The notes below the pieces were generated by a model that worked only from the letters and a program-made list of their open reading frames with translations, was not told the origin of the DNA and did not search any database. Made by a program: the position numbers and the translations under genes. DNA of 64,000 bases from Lentzea sp033794685 (GTDB lineage: Bacteria; Actinomycetota; Actinomycetes; Mycobacteriales; Pseudonocardiaceae), in the NCBI GenBank assembly GCA_033794685.1, contig JARAYZ010000001.1; one strand, 5' to 3'. How positions within the stretch are numbered: the first letter of the stretch is position 1; every line of letters begins with the position of its first letter. Shown here piece by piece: positions 17,289-25,999 of this stretch.

Positions 17289-17847
17289 CGTCCTGCGGTC
17301 CGCGGGCGTCGAACCCGTCGTCCGGGTCTCCGGTGTCGACGAGGACGCGCTGATCGCGTCGCTCGAGGACCCGACGCCCGAGGAGACCGTCGTCGCGCTG
17401 TCCGCAGCGAAGGCCGAGGCGATCGAACACGACGACGAGTGCGTGGTCGTCGGCTGCGACTCGATGCTGCTGTTCGAGGGTGAACTCGTGGGCAAGCCCG
17501 GCACGCCCGAGGTCGCGCGGGAGCGGTGGCAGCGGGTGGCGGGCAAGAGCGGCGTGCTGATCACCGGGCACACGGTGCTGCGGGTCTCCGGCGGTGCTGT
17601 CGTCGACCGCGCCTCGGGTGCCGAGTCGACCACCGTGCGGTTCGGCACGCCGTCGGACGAGGAACTGGAGGCGTACATCGCGACGGGCGAACCGCTGCAC
17701 GTCGCCGGCGGCTTCACGATCGACGGGCTCGGTGGCTGGTTCATCGACGGCATCGAGGGCGACCACACGTCGGTGATCGGCATCAGCCTGCCCCTCACCC
17801 GAAGGCTGCTCGGCCGGCTGGGTGTTTCCGTGTCCACTCTCTGGTAG
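17248..17847 (+). CDS. maf: Maf-family nucleoside triphosphate pyrophosphatase
   Basis: The 199-residue product has the N-terminal LASQSPARLSVLRSAGV phosphate loop, the central VVGCDSMLLFEGELVGKPG motif with the catalytic Asp, and a C-terminal GGFTIDGLGGWFIDGIEGD region, all characteristic of Maf proteins. These hydrolyse dTTP/UTP or modified nucleotides for pool cleaning and are linked to septum control. It lies downstream of accD/accE as in mycobacteria, but here the MFS gene is inserted between. GTG at 17248 is inside the 3' end of the MFS gene. Confidence 0.92.
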   Translation: MRLILASQSPARLSVLRSAGVEPVVRVSGVDEDALIASLEDPTPEETVVALSAAKAEAIEHDDECVVVGCDSMLLFEGELVGKPGTPEVARERWQRVAGKSGVLITGHTVLRVSGGAVVDRASGAESTTVRFGTPSDEELEAYIATGEPLHVAGGFTIDGLGGWFIDGIEGDHTSVIGISLPLTRRLLGRLGVSVSTLW

Positions 17848-18032
17848 ACCCTGGTCACAGTTCACCCGATCGAGGAAGACTTGCCCCTGACGCCGGCGTT
17901 GGGGGCTAGCGGTGAACGAATACTTGACGCGTCGCAGGCACATCGACCTGGCACGCAGGACGAGCACGGGTTGTCGGAGCTAACGCCTCCGCCACCCCTC
18001 ACTCAGCTCATCCCTGCCCAGGAGATGTTCCC

Positions 18033-19319
18033 GTGTCGTTCGTCCAGACATATCGCAAGCCCAAGGTCTTCGGATTCACCGTTCTCGGCGCGCTCGTTCT
18101 CGGCGCGCTGGCCGGCTGGCTCGGCAAGGGCACGTGGCTCGCGCCGGTCCTCGCCAAGATCGGCTCCACCTTCACCGCGCTGCTGCAGCTGACCGTCATC
18201 CCGCTGGTGTTCACGGCGATCGTCGTCGGCATCGCGTCGCTGCGAAACCTCGGCGGGGGTCGCACCGCCGCACGCCTCGGCGGCAAGACGTTCCTGTGGT
18301 TCGCCATCACGTCGTTCATCGCCGTGCTGATCGGCATCGCGGTCGCCACGATCCTCAAACCCGGCAACGGGTTGCAGATCGAACCGGCCGCCGGGGCCGT
18401 CGACAAGCTCGCCAAGCGCGCGTCCGGTTCGTGGCAGGCGCTGCTCGACAACCTGGTGCCCACCAACATCTTCAGCGCGTTCACCGAGGGCGACGTGCTG
18501 CAGGTCGTGTTCATCGCGGTGCTGGTCGGTTTCGCCGCCTACGCGCTCGGTGACAAGGCCGCGCCGTTCACGAACCTGGTCCGCTCGTTCTTCGAGATCG
18601 TCCAGAAGGTCGTCGGCTGGATCATCCTGCTCGCCCCGATCGGCATCTTCGGCCTGATCGGCAACGCGGTGGCGTCCTACGGCAACTCGTTCGTGAAGCC
18701 GCTGTTCTCGTTGATCCTCGCCGTGTACCTCGGCACCGCGCTCGTGCTGTTCGTCGTCTACCCGGTGCTGCTGAAGTTCGTCGGCAAGACCTCGCCGGTC
18801 GAGTTCTTCCGCAAGGCGGGCACGGCACTGCAGTTCGCGTTCGTGTCCCGTTCGTCGGGCGCCACGCTTCCGTTGTCCCGCAAGGCCGCCACCGACCTCG
18901 GCGTGCCGAACGAGTACGCGAACTTCGCCGTGCCGCTGGGCACCACGACCAAGATGGACGGCTGCGCCGCGGTCTACCCGGCCGTCGCGACGATCTTCAT
19001 CGCGAACCTCTTCGGCATCCAGCTCTCGGTGTGGCAGTACGTCGGCATCGTGCTCGTCGCCGTGTTCGGCGCGCTCGCCACGGCGGGCACCACCGGCTGG
19101 TACACGATGCTCACGCTGACCCTGAGCGTCATCGGCCTGCCGCCGGCCGTGATCGCGACCGGTGTGGCCGTGGTCTACGCGATCGACCCGATCCTCGACA
19201 TGATGCGCACCGCGACCAACGTGGCCGGCCAGATCACCGTGCCGGTGCTGGTCGCCCGCAGCGAGAACCTGATCGAGGAGCCCGCCGCTCCGTCCGAGAA
19301 GGACCTGATCAACGCCTAA
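18033..19319 (+). CDS. Dicarboxylate/amino-acid:cation symporter (DAACS family)
   Basis: The 428-residue integral membrane transporter shows the re-entrant serine-rich loop FVSRSSGATLPLS, PLGTTTKMDGCAAVYP (family TINMDG variant) and a C-terminal ATNVAGQITVPVLVAR segment, placing it in the glutamate/aspartate/C4-dicarboxylate symporter family. It would import an acidic amino acid or dicarboxylate with Na+ or H+; the substrate is not determined. The GTG start is preceded by CAGGAGA, so it is a leadered mRNA; the 185-bp upstream gap has no other gene. Confidence 0.9.
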   Translation: MSFVQTYRKPKVFGFTVLGALVLGALAGWLGKGTWLAPVLAKIGSTFTALLQLTVIPLVFTAIVVGIASLRNLGGGRTAARLGGKTFLWFAITSFIAVLIGIAVATILKPGNGLQIEPAAGAVDKLAKRASGSWQALLDNLVPTNIFSAFTEGDVLQVVFIAVLVGFAAYALGDKAAPFTNLVRSFFEIVQKVVGWIILLAPIGIFGLIGNAVASYGNSFVKPLFSLILAVYLGTALVLFVVYPVLLKFVGKTSPVEFFRKAGTALQFAFVSRSSGATLPLSRKAATDLGVPNEYANFAVPLGTTTKMDGCAAVYPAVATIFIANLFGIQLSVWQYVGIVLVAVFGALATAGTTGWYTMLTLTLSVIGLPPAVIATGVAVVYAIDPILDMMRTATNVAGQITVPVLVARSENLIEEPAAPSEKDLINA

Positions 19320-19966
19320 GCGGCGCAGGGACGGAGCTGGGACAACTTCGGCGCCGGTGCGGGCCAGCCTGGGAGCTGGTCGCGTGCCGGCGCCGGTGTC
19401 GTACAGCCGAGGTCCGGCCCGAACACCGAGAACACCTGCACGAACGCGTTGTTGCACTGACCGTCGCACGCGAGCTGGACGGCGACGACCTCCGCGGTGC
19501 CGTCCTCGTTGACGTCGTGCAGCCCGAGGAACCCGCCGGTCGACAGGTAGGCCTGGGCGCGCGACCACGTGCCGTCCTTGCGGATCAGCACCTCACCGAG
19601 CAGGTCGGTGCCGCGCGTGCCGTGCACCAGGCACACGCTGACGGTCGCGTCGGCGCACTGCAGCGACTTGTCGGTCACCGTCGCACCGGACTCGGCGATG
19701 GTCATCTCGAAGATGAACGGGCCCGACTCACCGGTCACCCTGATCCGCCCGCCGCCGGTTCCGGAGAGCAGTTCCACGAGGTCCCTGCCGACCGATTTGC
19801 CGATGACGACCTGGCAGACGGTCGTACCGCAGCGCATTCCGGTGTCGGTTCCGGACTGACCTGAATCGATGCTGTTCGGCCTCTGGAAATAGGCGAACAC
19901 CACCCCCGCGATGACGACCACGGCGGCGATGACGGCAGTCACCTGCACGGACCTCGTTCCAGCCAC
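19316..19966 (-). CDS. Membrane-anchored extracytoplasmic protein, unknown
   Basis: The product is 216 residues from GTG 19966. A single N-terminal membrane helix (VTAVIAAVVVIAGVVFAYF) is followed by a soluble domain with several Cys pairs (RCGTTVCQV, LQCADATVSVC, LACDGQCNNAF) and a C-terminal Pro-rich tail. The GLHDVNEDGTAEVVAV stretch resembles FG-GAP/VCBS-type D-x-N-x-D-G sequences, so a Ca2+-binding beta-propeller-like blade is possible. An alternative GTG at 20056 would add 30 residues. It is convergent with the symporter (4-nt overlap) and divergent from accA. Confidence 0.6.
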   Translation of the reverse strand: MAGTRSVQVTAVIAAVVVIAGVVFAYFQRPNSIDSGQSGTDTGMRCGTTVCQVVIGKSVGRDLVELLSGTGGGRIRVTGESGPFIFEMTIAESGATVTDKSLQCADATVSVCLVHGTRGTDLLGEVLIRKDGTWSRAQAYLSTGGFLGLHDVNEDGTAEVVAVQLACDGQCNNAFVQVFSVFGPDLGCTTPAPARDQLPGWPAPAPKLSQLRPCAA

Positions 19967-20100
19967 ATCGCAGATTGTGCTCGATGGCCTCACGATGGAT
20001 GTGAAGTGAGCCGTCTCTCCCTCTCGGAGTTCATCAATCTCCGTAGACTGCGGCACCAGCCAGAGCCGTAATTAACCGGTCCAGCAGGAGGTACGACGCC

Positions 20101-21867
20101 GTGTCGCTGCGCAAGGTGCTCATCGCGAACCGCGGTGAGATCGCCGTCCGGGTCATCCGAGCCTGCCGTGACGCCGGACTGACGAGCGTCGCCGTCTACG
20201 CCGATCCCGACCGCGACGCGCCGTTCGTGCGGCTCGCCGACGAGGCATTCGCGCTGGGCGGCAACACCCCCGGTGAGAGCTACCTGTCCTTCGAGAAGGT
20301 GCTGGCGGCCGCCGCGCAGTCCGGCGCCGACTCCGTGCACCCCGGTTACGGCTTCCTGTCCGAGAACGCGGAGTTCGCACAGGCGGTGATCGACGCCGGT
20401 CTGGTGTGGATCGGCCCGACCCCGCAGGCGATCCGCGACCTCGGCGACAAGGTGACGGCGCGGCACATCGCGATGCGCGCGGGCGCGCCGCTGGTGCCCG
20501 GCACCAAGGACCCGGTCAACGGGCCGGACGAGATCATCGCGTTCGCCTCCGAGCACGGCCTGCCGGTCGCGATCAAGGCGGCGTTCGGCGGTGGCGGCCG
20601 TGGCCTGAAGGTCGCGCGCACCCTCGAGGAGATCCCCGAGCTGTTCGACTCCGCGGTCCGCGAGGCCGTCTCGGCGTTCGGCCGCGGCGAGTGCTTCGTC
20701 GAGCGCTACCTGGACAAGCCGCGCCACGTCGAGGCCCAGGTCCTCGCCGACACCCACGGCAACGTGATCGTCGTCGGCACGCGTGACTGCTCGTTGCAGC
20801 GCCGCCACCAGAAGCTGGTGGAGGAAGCGCCCGCGCCGTTCCTCACCGACGAGCAGCGCGCCACGATCCACTCGTCCGCGAAGGCGATCTGCCTCGAGGC
20901 GGGGTACCACGGCGCCGGCACCGTCGAGTACCTCGTCGGCCTCGACGGGTCGATCTCGTTCCTGGAGGTCAACACGCGCCTGCAGGTCGAACACCCGGTG
21001 TCGGAGGAGACCACGGGCCTCGACCTGGTGCGCGAGCAGTTCCGCATCGCCTCGGGCGAGAAGCTGCGCTTCACCGAGGACCCGGCGCCGCGCGCGCACT
21101 CGATCGAGTTCCGGATCAACGGCGAGGACGCCGGCCGCGGCTTCCTGCCCGCGCCAGGCACGGTGACGACGTTCGTCGCGCCGTCCGGTCCCGGCGTGCG
21201 CGTGGACGCCGGTGTCGAGAGCGGCTCGGTGATCGGCGGCCAGTTCGACTCGTTGCTGGCCAAGCTGATCGTCACCGGTGAGAACCGCGAGGAGGCCCTG
21301 GGCCGGGCCCGCCGGGCGCTTGACGAGATGGTCGTCGAGGGCATGGCGACGGTGCTGCCGTTCCACCGGGTGATCGTGCGGGACGCGGCGTTCACGGCCG
21401 AGAAGCCCGAGGGCTTCACCGTGCACACGCGGTGGATCGAGACGGAGTTCGACAACCAGATCGCGCCGTTCGCGGGTTCCGGCGAGGCCGCCGAGGAGGA
21501 GACCGCGCGCCAGACCGTGGTGGTCGAGGTCGGTGGGCGCCGCCTGGAGGTCTCGCTGCCGGGTGATCTCGCGATCGGTGGCGGACGGCCTGCCGCAGCG
21601 GCCAAGAAGCCGAAGGCCAAGCGCGGGGGTGGTGGCGGCGCGGCCGTGTCGGGTGACGCGGTGGCGGCGCCGATGCAGGGCACGATCGTGAAGGTGGCCG
21701 TCGAGGACGGGCAGACCGTCGAGGCGGGCGAGCTGATCGTGGTGCTGGAGGCCATGAAGATGGAGAACCCGGTGACGGCGCACAAGGCCGGCACGGTGAC
21801 GGGTCTCGCGGCCGCTCCCGGCGACCCGATCACCCAGGGCACTGTGATCTGCGAGCTGAAGGACTGA
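20101..21867 (+). CDS. accA: Acetyl/propionyl-CoA carboxylase alpha subunit (biotin carboxylase + BCCP)
   Basis: The 588-residue product has an N-terminal biotin carboxylase (VLIANRGEIAVRVIRACRD, HPGYGFLSENAEFA, ATP-grasp KAAFGGGGRGLKV, active-site EVNTRLQVEHPVSE). A C-terminal biotin carrier domain contains EAMKMENPV, with the biotinylated Lys near residue 553, after an Ala/Lys/Gly hinge. It carboxylates biotin with bicarbonate and ATP for the AccD/AccE carboxyltransferase, and is the target of BirA encoded at 12.6 kb. The GTG start follows CAGGAGG. It corresponds to AccA3 of mycobacteria. Confidence 0.95.
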   Translation: MSLRKVLIANRGEIAVRVIRACRDAGLTSVAVYADPDRDAPFVRLADEAFALGGNTPGESYLSFEKVLAAAAQSGADSVHPGYGFLSENAEFAQAVIDAGLVWIGPTPQAIRDLGDKVTARHIAMRAGAPLVPGTKDPVNGPDEIIAFASEHGLPVAIKAAFGGGGRGLKVARTLEEIPELFDSAVREAVSAFGRGECFVERYLDKPRHVEAQVLADTHGNVIVVGTRDCSLQRRHQKLVEEAPAPFLTDEQRATIHSSAKAICLEAGYHGAGTVEYLVGLDGSISFLEVNTRLQVEHPVSEETTGLDLVREQFRIASGEKLRFTEDPAPRAHSIEFRINGEDAGRGFLPAPGTVTTFVAPSGPGVRVDAGVESGSVIGGQFDSLLAKLIVTGENREEALGRARRALDEMVVEGMATVLPFHRVIVRDAAFTAEKPEGFTVHTRWIETEFDNQIAPFAGSGEAAEEETARQTVVVEVGGRRLEVSLPGDLAIGGGRPAAAAKKPKAKRGGGGGAAVSGDAVAAPMQGTIVKVAVEDGQTVEAGELIVVLEAMKMENPVTAHKAGTVTGLAAAPGDPITQGTVICELKD

Positions 21868-21898
21868 TCCCCCGGGTCGCTCACCTACGATTGAGTTC

Positions 21899-22285
21899 GT
21901 GAGCGACCCGTCGAGGGACATCCGCATCGGTGACACCGAGCGACAGCAGGCGTTGCAGGTGCTCGGCGAGCACATGAGCGCGGGCCGCATCGACATCACC
22001 GAGTACGGCGACCGGTCCGCGAAGATCACCACCGCGAAGACCCGCGGTGAGCTGATGGCGTTGTTCTACGACCTGCCGGACCCGCGGCCCCAGTTCGTGG
22101 CGCCCGTGCCGATGTTCAACGAGCCCGCCCGGCCGCCCGCGCGCCGCTGGGAGGGCGCGCTCATCCCCGTGGTGGGCATCGCGACGGTGATCCTGTTCTT
22201 CGCGCTGGTGAAGAACCCGCTGATCTTCCTGCTGGTGCCCGCCGTGGCGATCCTGTGGGGCACGTGGAACGGACGCCGACGCTGA
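21899..22285 (+). CDS. DUF1707 small membrane protein
   Basis: The 128-residue product has an N-terminal DUF1707 domain (RIGDTERQQALQVLGEHMSAGRIDITEY followed by KTRGELMALFYDLP) and a C-terminal hydrophobic hairpin (~residues 85-122). DUF1707 is a common actinobacterial helical domain of unknown biochemical role, often attached to membrane helices. GTG at 21899 lies 7 nt after TACGAT (21886-21891), a leaderless promoter. A second DUF1707 protein is encoded at 55.7 kb. Its end overlaps the HAD gene. Confidence 0.85.
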   Translation: MSDPSRDIRIGDTERQQALQVLGEHMSAGRIDITEYGDRSAKITTAKTRGELMALFYDLPDPRPQFVAPVPMFNEPARPPARRWEGALIPVVGIATVILFFALVKNPLIFLLVPAVAILWGTWNGRRR

Positions 22286-23061
22286 AACCCTTGCTGCTGC
22301 TGGACCTCGACGGAGTGCTGCGGTCGTACCCACCGACTCCGCCGCGGATCGCCGAGGTCGCCTTCGAGCCCTCGCTGCTGCTCCGCGCCGTCACCGGGCA
22401 GATCACCGACGAACAGTGGCGTGCCGAGATCGCGCTGCGGATCCCGCGCGCCGAGGTCGACGCGTGGGCCGTGCTCGGTTCCGTGATGACCGAGGCCCTG
22501 GCGTTGGTCCGGCTGGCGCGACGGCAGTGCTTCGTGGCGCTGCTGTCCAACGCGACGACCCGGCTCGAAGCGGACCTGGAACTGCTCGGCCTCGACGGCG
22601 AGTTCGACGCGGTCTTCAGCTCCGCCCGGCTCGGTCTCGCGAAGCCCGATCCCGCGATCTACCGGCGGGTGCTCGACGAGCTCGGGTACGAGACCGGGGT
22701 CTTCTGCGACGACGTCGCGGAGAACGCGGACGCGGCGAGCGCGGCGGGGCTGGACGGCGTGCACGTGCCGGACACGGCGGCGTTGCGGACGGCGCTGGCG
22801 GTGCGGGAGCTGATCCCGCCGACCGTCCTGCTGATCCTGCCGGACCGCGACGAGGCCGAGGAGCTGGCGGCGGAGCTGCTGGAGGCCGGCTGGGGTCCGT
22901 GCGCGGTGCACCGGGACATGCTGGCGGGCGAGGACGACGCCGAGGACGTGGACTGGGTGGTCGAGCTGACCACCGCGCCGGACGGCCTCCCCGCGTCCGC
23001 CCACCGCCACGAGCTCGACGAACTGGCGGAGGAGCACGACGGGTTCACCGGCGACAGCTAG
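22264..23061 (+). CDS. HAD-superfamily hydrolase with C-terminal RraB-like extension
   Basis: The product is about 265 residues. The N-terminal HAD-IA phosphatase shows motif I LLLDLDGVL, motif II LLSNATT, the FSSARLGLAKPDP Lys motif and motif IV CDDVAENADAA. After residue ~185 comes an extra domain (VLLILPDRDEAEELAAELLEAGW, then an acidic helix), which resembles RNase E inhibitor RraB-type proteins; that part is tentative. The substrate is unknown. GTG at 22264 gives the shortest lead-in to motif I; GTG 22255 is possible. The stop codon lies inside the left arm of an inverted repeat (23058-23164). Confidence 0.8.
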   Translation: MERTPTLKPLLLLDLDGVLRSYPPTPPRIAEVAFEPSLLLRAVTGQITDEQWRAEIALRIPRAEVDAWAVLGSVMTEALALVRLARRQCFVALLSNATTRLEADLELLGLDGEFDAVFSSARLGLAKPDPAIYRRVLDELGYETGVFCDDVAENADAASAAGLDGVHVPDTAALRTALAVRELIPPTVLLILPDRDEAEELAAELLEAGWGPCAVHRDMLAGEDDAEDVDWVVELTTAPDGLPASAHRHELDELAEEHDGFTGDS

Positions 23062-23164
23062 CGGCGTGGCCCGGAACGTCGGCTGGGTGATTCACGCTCA
23101 GCAGGGCGCCTCGCGGCCGTCCGACCGCGAATCCGCCCGGCGACGTTCCAGGCCACGCCGCTAG
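23058..23164. repeat. Long inverted repeat between HAD and GNAT genes
   Basis: The arms of 24 nt at 23058-23081 and 23141-23164 are perfect inverted copies except for one mismatch, with 59 bp between them. The left arm contains the stop codon of the HAD gene, and the right arm overlaps the TAGCCT -10 box (23162-23167) of the following acetyltransferase gene. There is no T-run. It may be a repeated palindromic element or a combined terminator/operator. Confidence 0.85.
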
Positions 23165-23173
23165 CCTCCGTCC

Positions 23174-23740
23174 GTGGAGCCAGTTGAGATCAACGCGGGC
23201 GAGTACTACCTGCGCGCCTTCCGCAGCGACGACCGCATCGACGACGTGCCGGCGCTGGCCGCGACCTTCGCCGACGCGGAGACCCGGCGGTACATGCCCC
23301 GGCTGACCGGGGAGGACGCCCCGTCCGCGGAGACGCTCGTCCTGCTGCTCACCGACGGCTGGGAGAAGGACTACCGCTGGTCGTGGGCGGTCTGCGAGGC
23401 CGTCACCGCCGAGGTGATGGCCGGGATCGTCATCCACGACGTCGACCACCACCTCAGGTCGGCCGAGGTGATGTGCTGGAGCCAGCCCGCCCACCGCGGC
23501 AAGGGCGTGCTGCCCGCCGCGCTGAACTCCGTGCTCGGCTGGGTCTACGGCGCGATGGAGATCCACCGGGTCACCTACCGGCACGCGGTCTCGAACCAGG
23601 CGTCACAGCGCGTCGCGGAGAAGTGCGGATTCACCCTGGAGGGTCGACTTCGCGAGGAGGCGATCGTCGATGATCAGCGCGAAGACCAGTTGCTGTGGTC
23701 ACGGCTGGCCTCGGACCCCTTCCCCGAGCAGCTACGGTGA
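23174..23740 (+). CDS. GNAT-family N-acetyltransferase (RimJ/RimL-like)
   Basis: The 188-residue single GNAT domain begins with YYLRAFRSDDRIDDVPAL. The acetyl-CoA-binding loop is AHRGKGVLPAALNSVLGW, followed by HRVTYRHAVSNQASQRVAEKCGFTLEG, diagnostic of RimJ/RimL-like enzymes that acetylate protein N-termini or small amines. The acceptor is unknown. GTG at 23174 lies 6 nt after TAGCCT (23162-23167), a leaderless start. It is transcribed just before the DUF3558 lipoprotein gene. Confidence 0.9.
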   Translation: MEPVEINAGEYYLRAFRSDDRIDDVPALAATFADAETRRYMPRLTGEDAPSAETLVLLLTDGWEKDYRWSWAVCEAVTAEVMAGIVIHDVDHHLRSAEVMCWSQPAHRGKGVLPAALNSVLGWVYGAMEIHRVTYRHAVSNQASQRVAEKCGFTLEGRLREEAIVDDQREDQLLWSRLASDPFPEQLR

Positions 23741-23746
23741 CCGGCC

Positions 23747-24331
23747 ATGCGGACCACGGGGCTCCTGATCCTCGCGATGGCGCTGGCCGGGTGCACGGCG
23801 GCGCCCAAGCAGAGCGCTCTGACCACCCCACCGCCTCCGCCGCCCCAGGTCACGACGACGCCCACCCAGCTCGACTTCCCGCATCGGCCGCGCGCCGTAC
23901 CGCTCGACGCGGTTGACCCGTGCGCGGTGCTGACCGAGGAGCAGCGCAGGTCGCTGAGCCTCGACAACCCGCCCAGCGCGTACGTCGAGCCGAGCTTCGG
24001 CAGCGCGCGGGCCTGCACGATCCGCAGCACGACGAGCGGGAACGTGGCTCGGATCGCGCTCGTGCTCGTCTCCGGGGCGGACGTCTGGCTCTCCGAGAAC
24101 GCCCAGGTGGAGTACACGGTGAGCTCGATCGAGGGATTTGCGGCGATCACTGTCCGCACACCTGACGTGAGCAACGTCTGCAACGTGGAGGTGGACGTCG
24201 CGGACGGCCAGTTCCTCGACGTGATGTTCCGCGACGGCGGCAATTCCACTGCGGTGCAACAAGATCATCTTTGCCTCGGTGCCCAGCGTGTGGCAGAGGC
24301 CGCGATGGCCAGTTTGCTCCAGAAGCGCTGA
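23747..24331 (+). CDS. DUF3558 lipoprotein
   Basis: The 194-residue product has a lipoprotein signal ending in LAGC (lipidated Cys at residue 16), a Pro/Thr linker and a DUF3558-type domain (VDPCAVLTEEQRRSL ... GSARACTIRSTTSGN ... NVCNVEVDVADGQFLDV) with conserved Cys. DUF3558 proteins are abundant surface lipoproteins of Pseudonocardiaceae of unknown function, often encoded before WXG/PPE/EspG genes, as here. ATG at 23747 lies 8 nt after TACGGT (23733-23738). Confidence 0.85.
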   Translation: MRTTGLLILAMALAGCTAAPKQSALTTPPPPPPQVTTTPTQLDFPHRPRAVPLDAVDPCAVLTEEQRRSLSLDNPPSAYVEPSFGSARACTIRSTTSGNVARIALVLVSGADVWLSENAQVEYTVSSIEGFAAITVRTPDVSNVCNVEVDVADGQFLDVMFRDGGNSTAVQQDHLCLGAQRVAEAAMASLLQKR

Positions 24332-24383
24332 CCCACACGGGCGGATGTCACTGTTCGCACTCCACAGCGTTACCTTCGGTGGT

Positions 24384-24428
24384 TAGAGTGACGAAGCGCT
24401 TGTAGGCACAACCGCCGGAGGTTTCACG
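24384..24428 (+). promoter_or_regulatory. Promoter and leader of the ESX-type operon
   Basis: TAGAGT at 24384-24389 fits the actinobacterial -10 consensus TANNNT, and GGAGG lies at 24418-24422 upstream of the ATG at 24429. This gives a short leadered transcript (about 30 nt), unlike the leaderless neighbours. Prediction is from pattern only. Confidence 0.5.
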
Positions 24429-24794
24429 ATGCCGCCAGGGGGACGCAGCGGGGCAGACACCTCGCCACCCGGCCAGCACCAGTTGAACGTGGAGCCGGAG
24501 GCGATCCCCGCGTTGCGCAACACGTTCTCCGCCGCCCTGATCAAGCTGGACAAGCAGATCGAGATGGCGGTCACGGAGTTCCGCGTGCGCCCGTGGGCCG
24601 GCGACCCGGTCAGCGCGGAGGCAGCCGAGAAGTTCAACGACCGTTCGATCGCGGACGGTGACTCGGCGTTGCAGGCGCTGCTGAACTACCAGCGCCAGCT
24701 CAAGACCGCGATGGACAACCTCAACCAGATCGAGCGCCAGTACAACGTGGTCGAGGGCGACAACACCGGCATGATGAACAAGAGCGGGTGCTGA
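24429..24794 (+). CDS. WXG100-like ESX-associated protein
   Basis: The 121-residue helical protein without signal peptide carries VRPWAGDPVSAEAAEKF, a W-x-G variant at the turn between two long helices, like ESX-secreted or ESX-chaperoned proteins. A final LNQIERQYNVVEGD stretch follows. It is coded immediately before a PPE-like protein and EspG, the order typical of Pseudonocardiaceae ESX-associated clusters. It probably forms a helical pair with the PPE-like product for type VII export. Ends just upstream of the next ATG at 24797. Confidence 0.75.
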   Translation: MPPGGRSGADTSPPGQHQLNVEPEAIPALRNTFSAALIKLDKQIEMAVTEFRVRPWAGDPVSAEAAEKFNDRSIADGDSALQALLNYQRQLKTAMDNLNQIERQYNVVEGDNTGMMNKSGC

Positions 24795-24796
24795 CC

Positions 24797-25999
24797 ATGG
24801 CCGACCACCGCTGGCAGGGCTACAGCCACAAGGAACTGTACGAGCGCATCCACGCGGGTCCGGGCGCCTCCGCGTCGTTCGCGTCGATGGAACGCTGGCA
24901 GGGCGTCTCGGCCGCGCTGACCGAGATCAACGACGACCTGCACAAGGGCATCTCCAACTCGGGCGCGAAGTGGCAGGGCAGGGCCGCCGACATGGCGCAG
25001 GCCGGCCTGAACCCGATCGCGGCCTGGGCGGACGGCGCGCGCACCGGCGCGGACGTCATGCGCTACTCGGCCGAACTGCAGGCCGGTTACGTCTCGAAGG
25101 CCCGCGCGGACATGCCCGCGCCGGTCAACGTGACCGCCGAGCAGCCGGGCGCGCTCGTCACCGGCATCACGCACCTCTTCGGCGGGCAGACCGACCACGA
25201 GAAGCAGGAGGCGGCCCAGGACGCGGCCGAGCGCCGTGCCCGTGAGGTCATGTCCACCTACGCGTCGTCCACGACGGCGAACACCTCTACGCTCGGCCAG
25301 TTCTCCCAGCCGCCGCAGTTGCAGATCAGCGGTACCGGCGTCACGCACGGCGGTGGCGCGCAGATCGGCACGGCCACGGTCTGGGGCCTCGGCCCGCGCG
25401 GCACCGGTGGCAGTGCAACGCGGGGCCGCACCTCGTCCGGCACGCGTGGCGCCGCTGTCGCCCCGCCCCCGCGTGGCGGTTCGTCCGCGCCGGGTTCCAC
25501 GACCAGCACCTCGAACGCCGGTACGTCGACGGCTCCGGGCAAGGGCTCGCACACGTCGGTCACGAACGGCCTCAACGGCCCCGGTGGCACGGGTACGGGC
25601 ACCGCGGGCGCCGGCCTGCCCGGTCAGCGCACGTCCAGCCGTTCGGGCACCTCCGGCTCCGAGCCGAAGCAGATGGAGGACGGCGCGACCGCGGCCTCCA
25701 GCGCCGCCGCGATGGGCACGGTGATGAACCAGGGCCACGCCGCCGGCGTCTCGGGCGCGGCGGGTTCGGGCATGGGCCCGATGGGCACGGCCGGTGCCGC
25801 GAACAACGGCGACCAGGTCCATCGCCGGGCCGTGCCGATGCCGACGTCGTTCGACCCGTTCGGCGGCATGGGCGCGCGCAAGGGCGAGGAAGAGGAGGAC
25901 TTGGAGCACAAGGCCGCCGACTACCTGCGCGAACGCGACGACATCTACGGCGTGGGCAGCTACTCGCTGCCCGTCATCGGGGAGAGCACGACCGACTGA
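24797..25999 (+). CDS. PPE-like ESX substrate
   Basis: The 400-residue product has a helical N-domain (~1-165) with RWQGYSHKELYERI and GAKWQGRAADMAQAGLNPIAAW, a PPE/WXG-type helical bundle. A long Gly/Thr/Ser/Ala-rich disordered middle (~175-345) follows, then a short acidic C-terminal helix (GEEEEDLEHKAADYLRERDD) ending YGVGSYSLPVIG. It resembles secreted PPE-domain proteins whose export depends on EspG, encoded immediately downstream (TGATG, 1-nt overlap). ATG 24797 chosen over 24788 because it begins the conserved N-domain. Confidence 0.8.
   Translation: MADHRWQGYSHKELYERIHAGPGASASFASMERWQGVSAALTEINDDLHKGISNSGAKWQGRAADMAQAGLNPIAAWADGARTGADVMRYSAELQAGYVSKARADMPAPVNVTAEQPGALVTGITHLFGGQTDHEKQEAAQDAAERRAREVMSTYASSTTANTSTLGQFSQPPQLQISGTGVTHGGGAQIGTATVWGLGPRGTGGSATRGRTSSGTRGAAVAPPPRGGSSAPGSTTSTSNAGTSTAPGKGSHTSVTNGLNGPGGTGTGTAGAGLPGQRTSSRSGTSGSEPKQMEDGATAASSAAAMGTVMNQGHAAGVSGAAGSGMGPMGTAGAANNGDQVHRRAVPMPTSFDPFGGMGARKGEEEEDLEHKAADYLRERDDIYGVGSYSLPVIGESTTD

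Noticed and set aside
15816..17858. Minus-strand open frame of 680 codons across the MFS and maf genes
   Set aside because: Repetitive Arg/Gln/His-rich shadow; both plus-strand genes have clear family motifs.
19990..22032. Minus-strand open frame opposite accA
   Set aside because: Shadow of the carboxylase gene with no recognisable domain.
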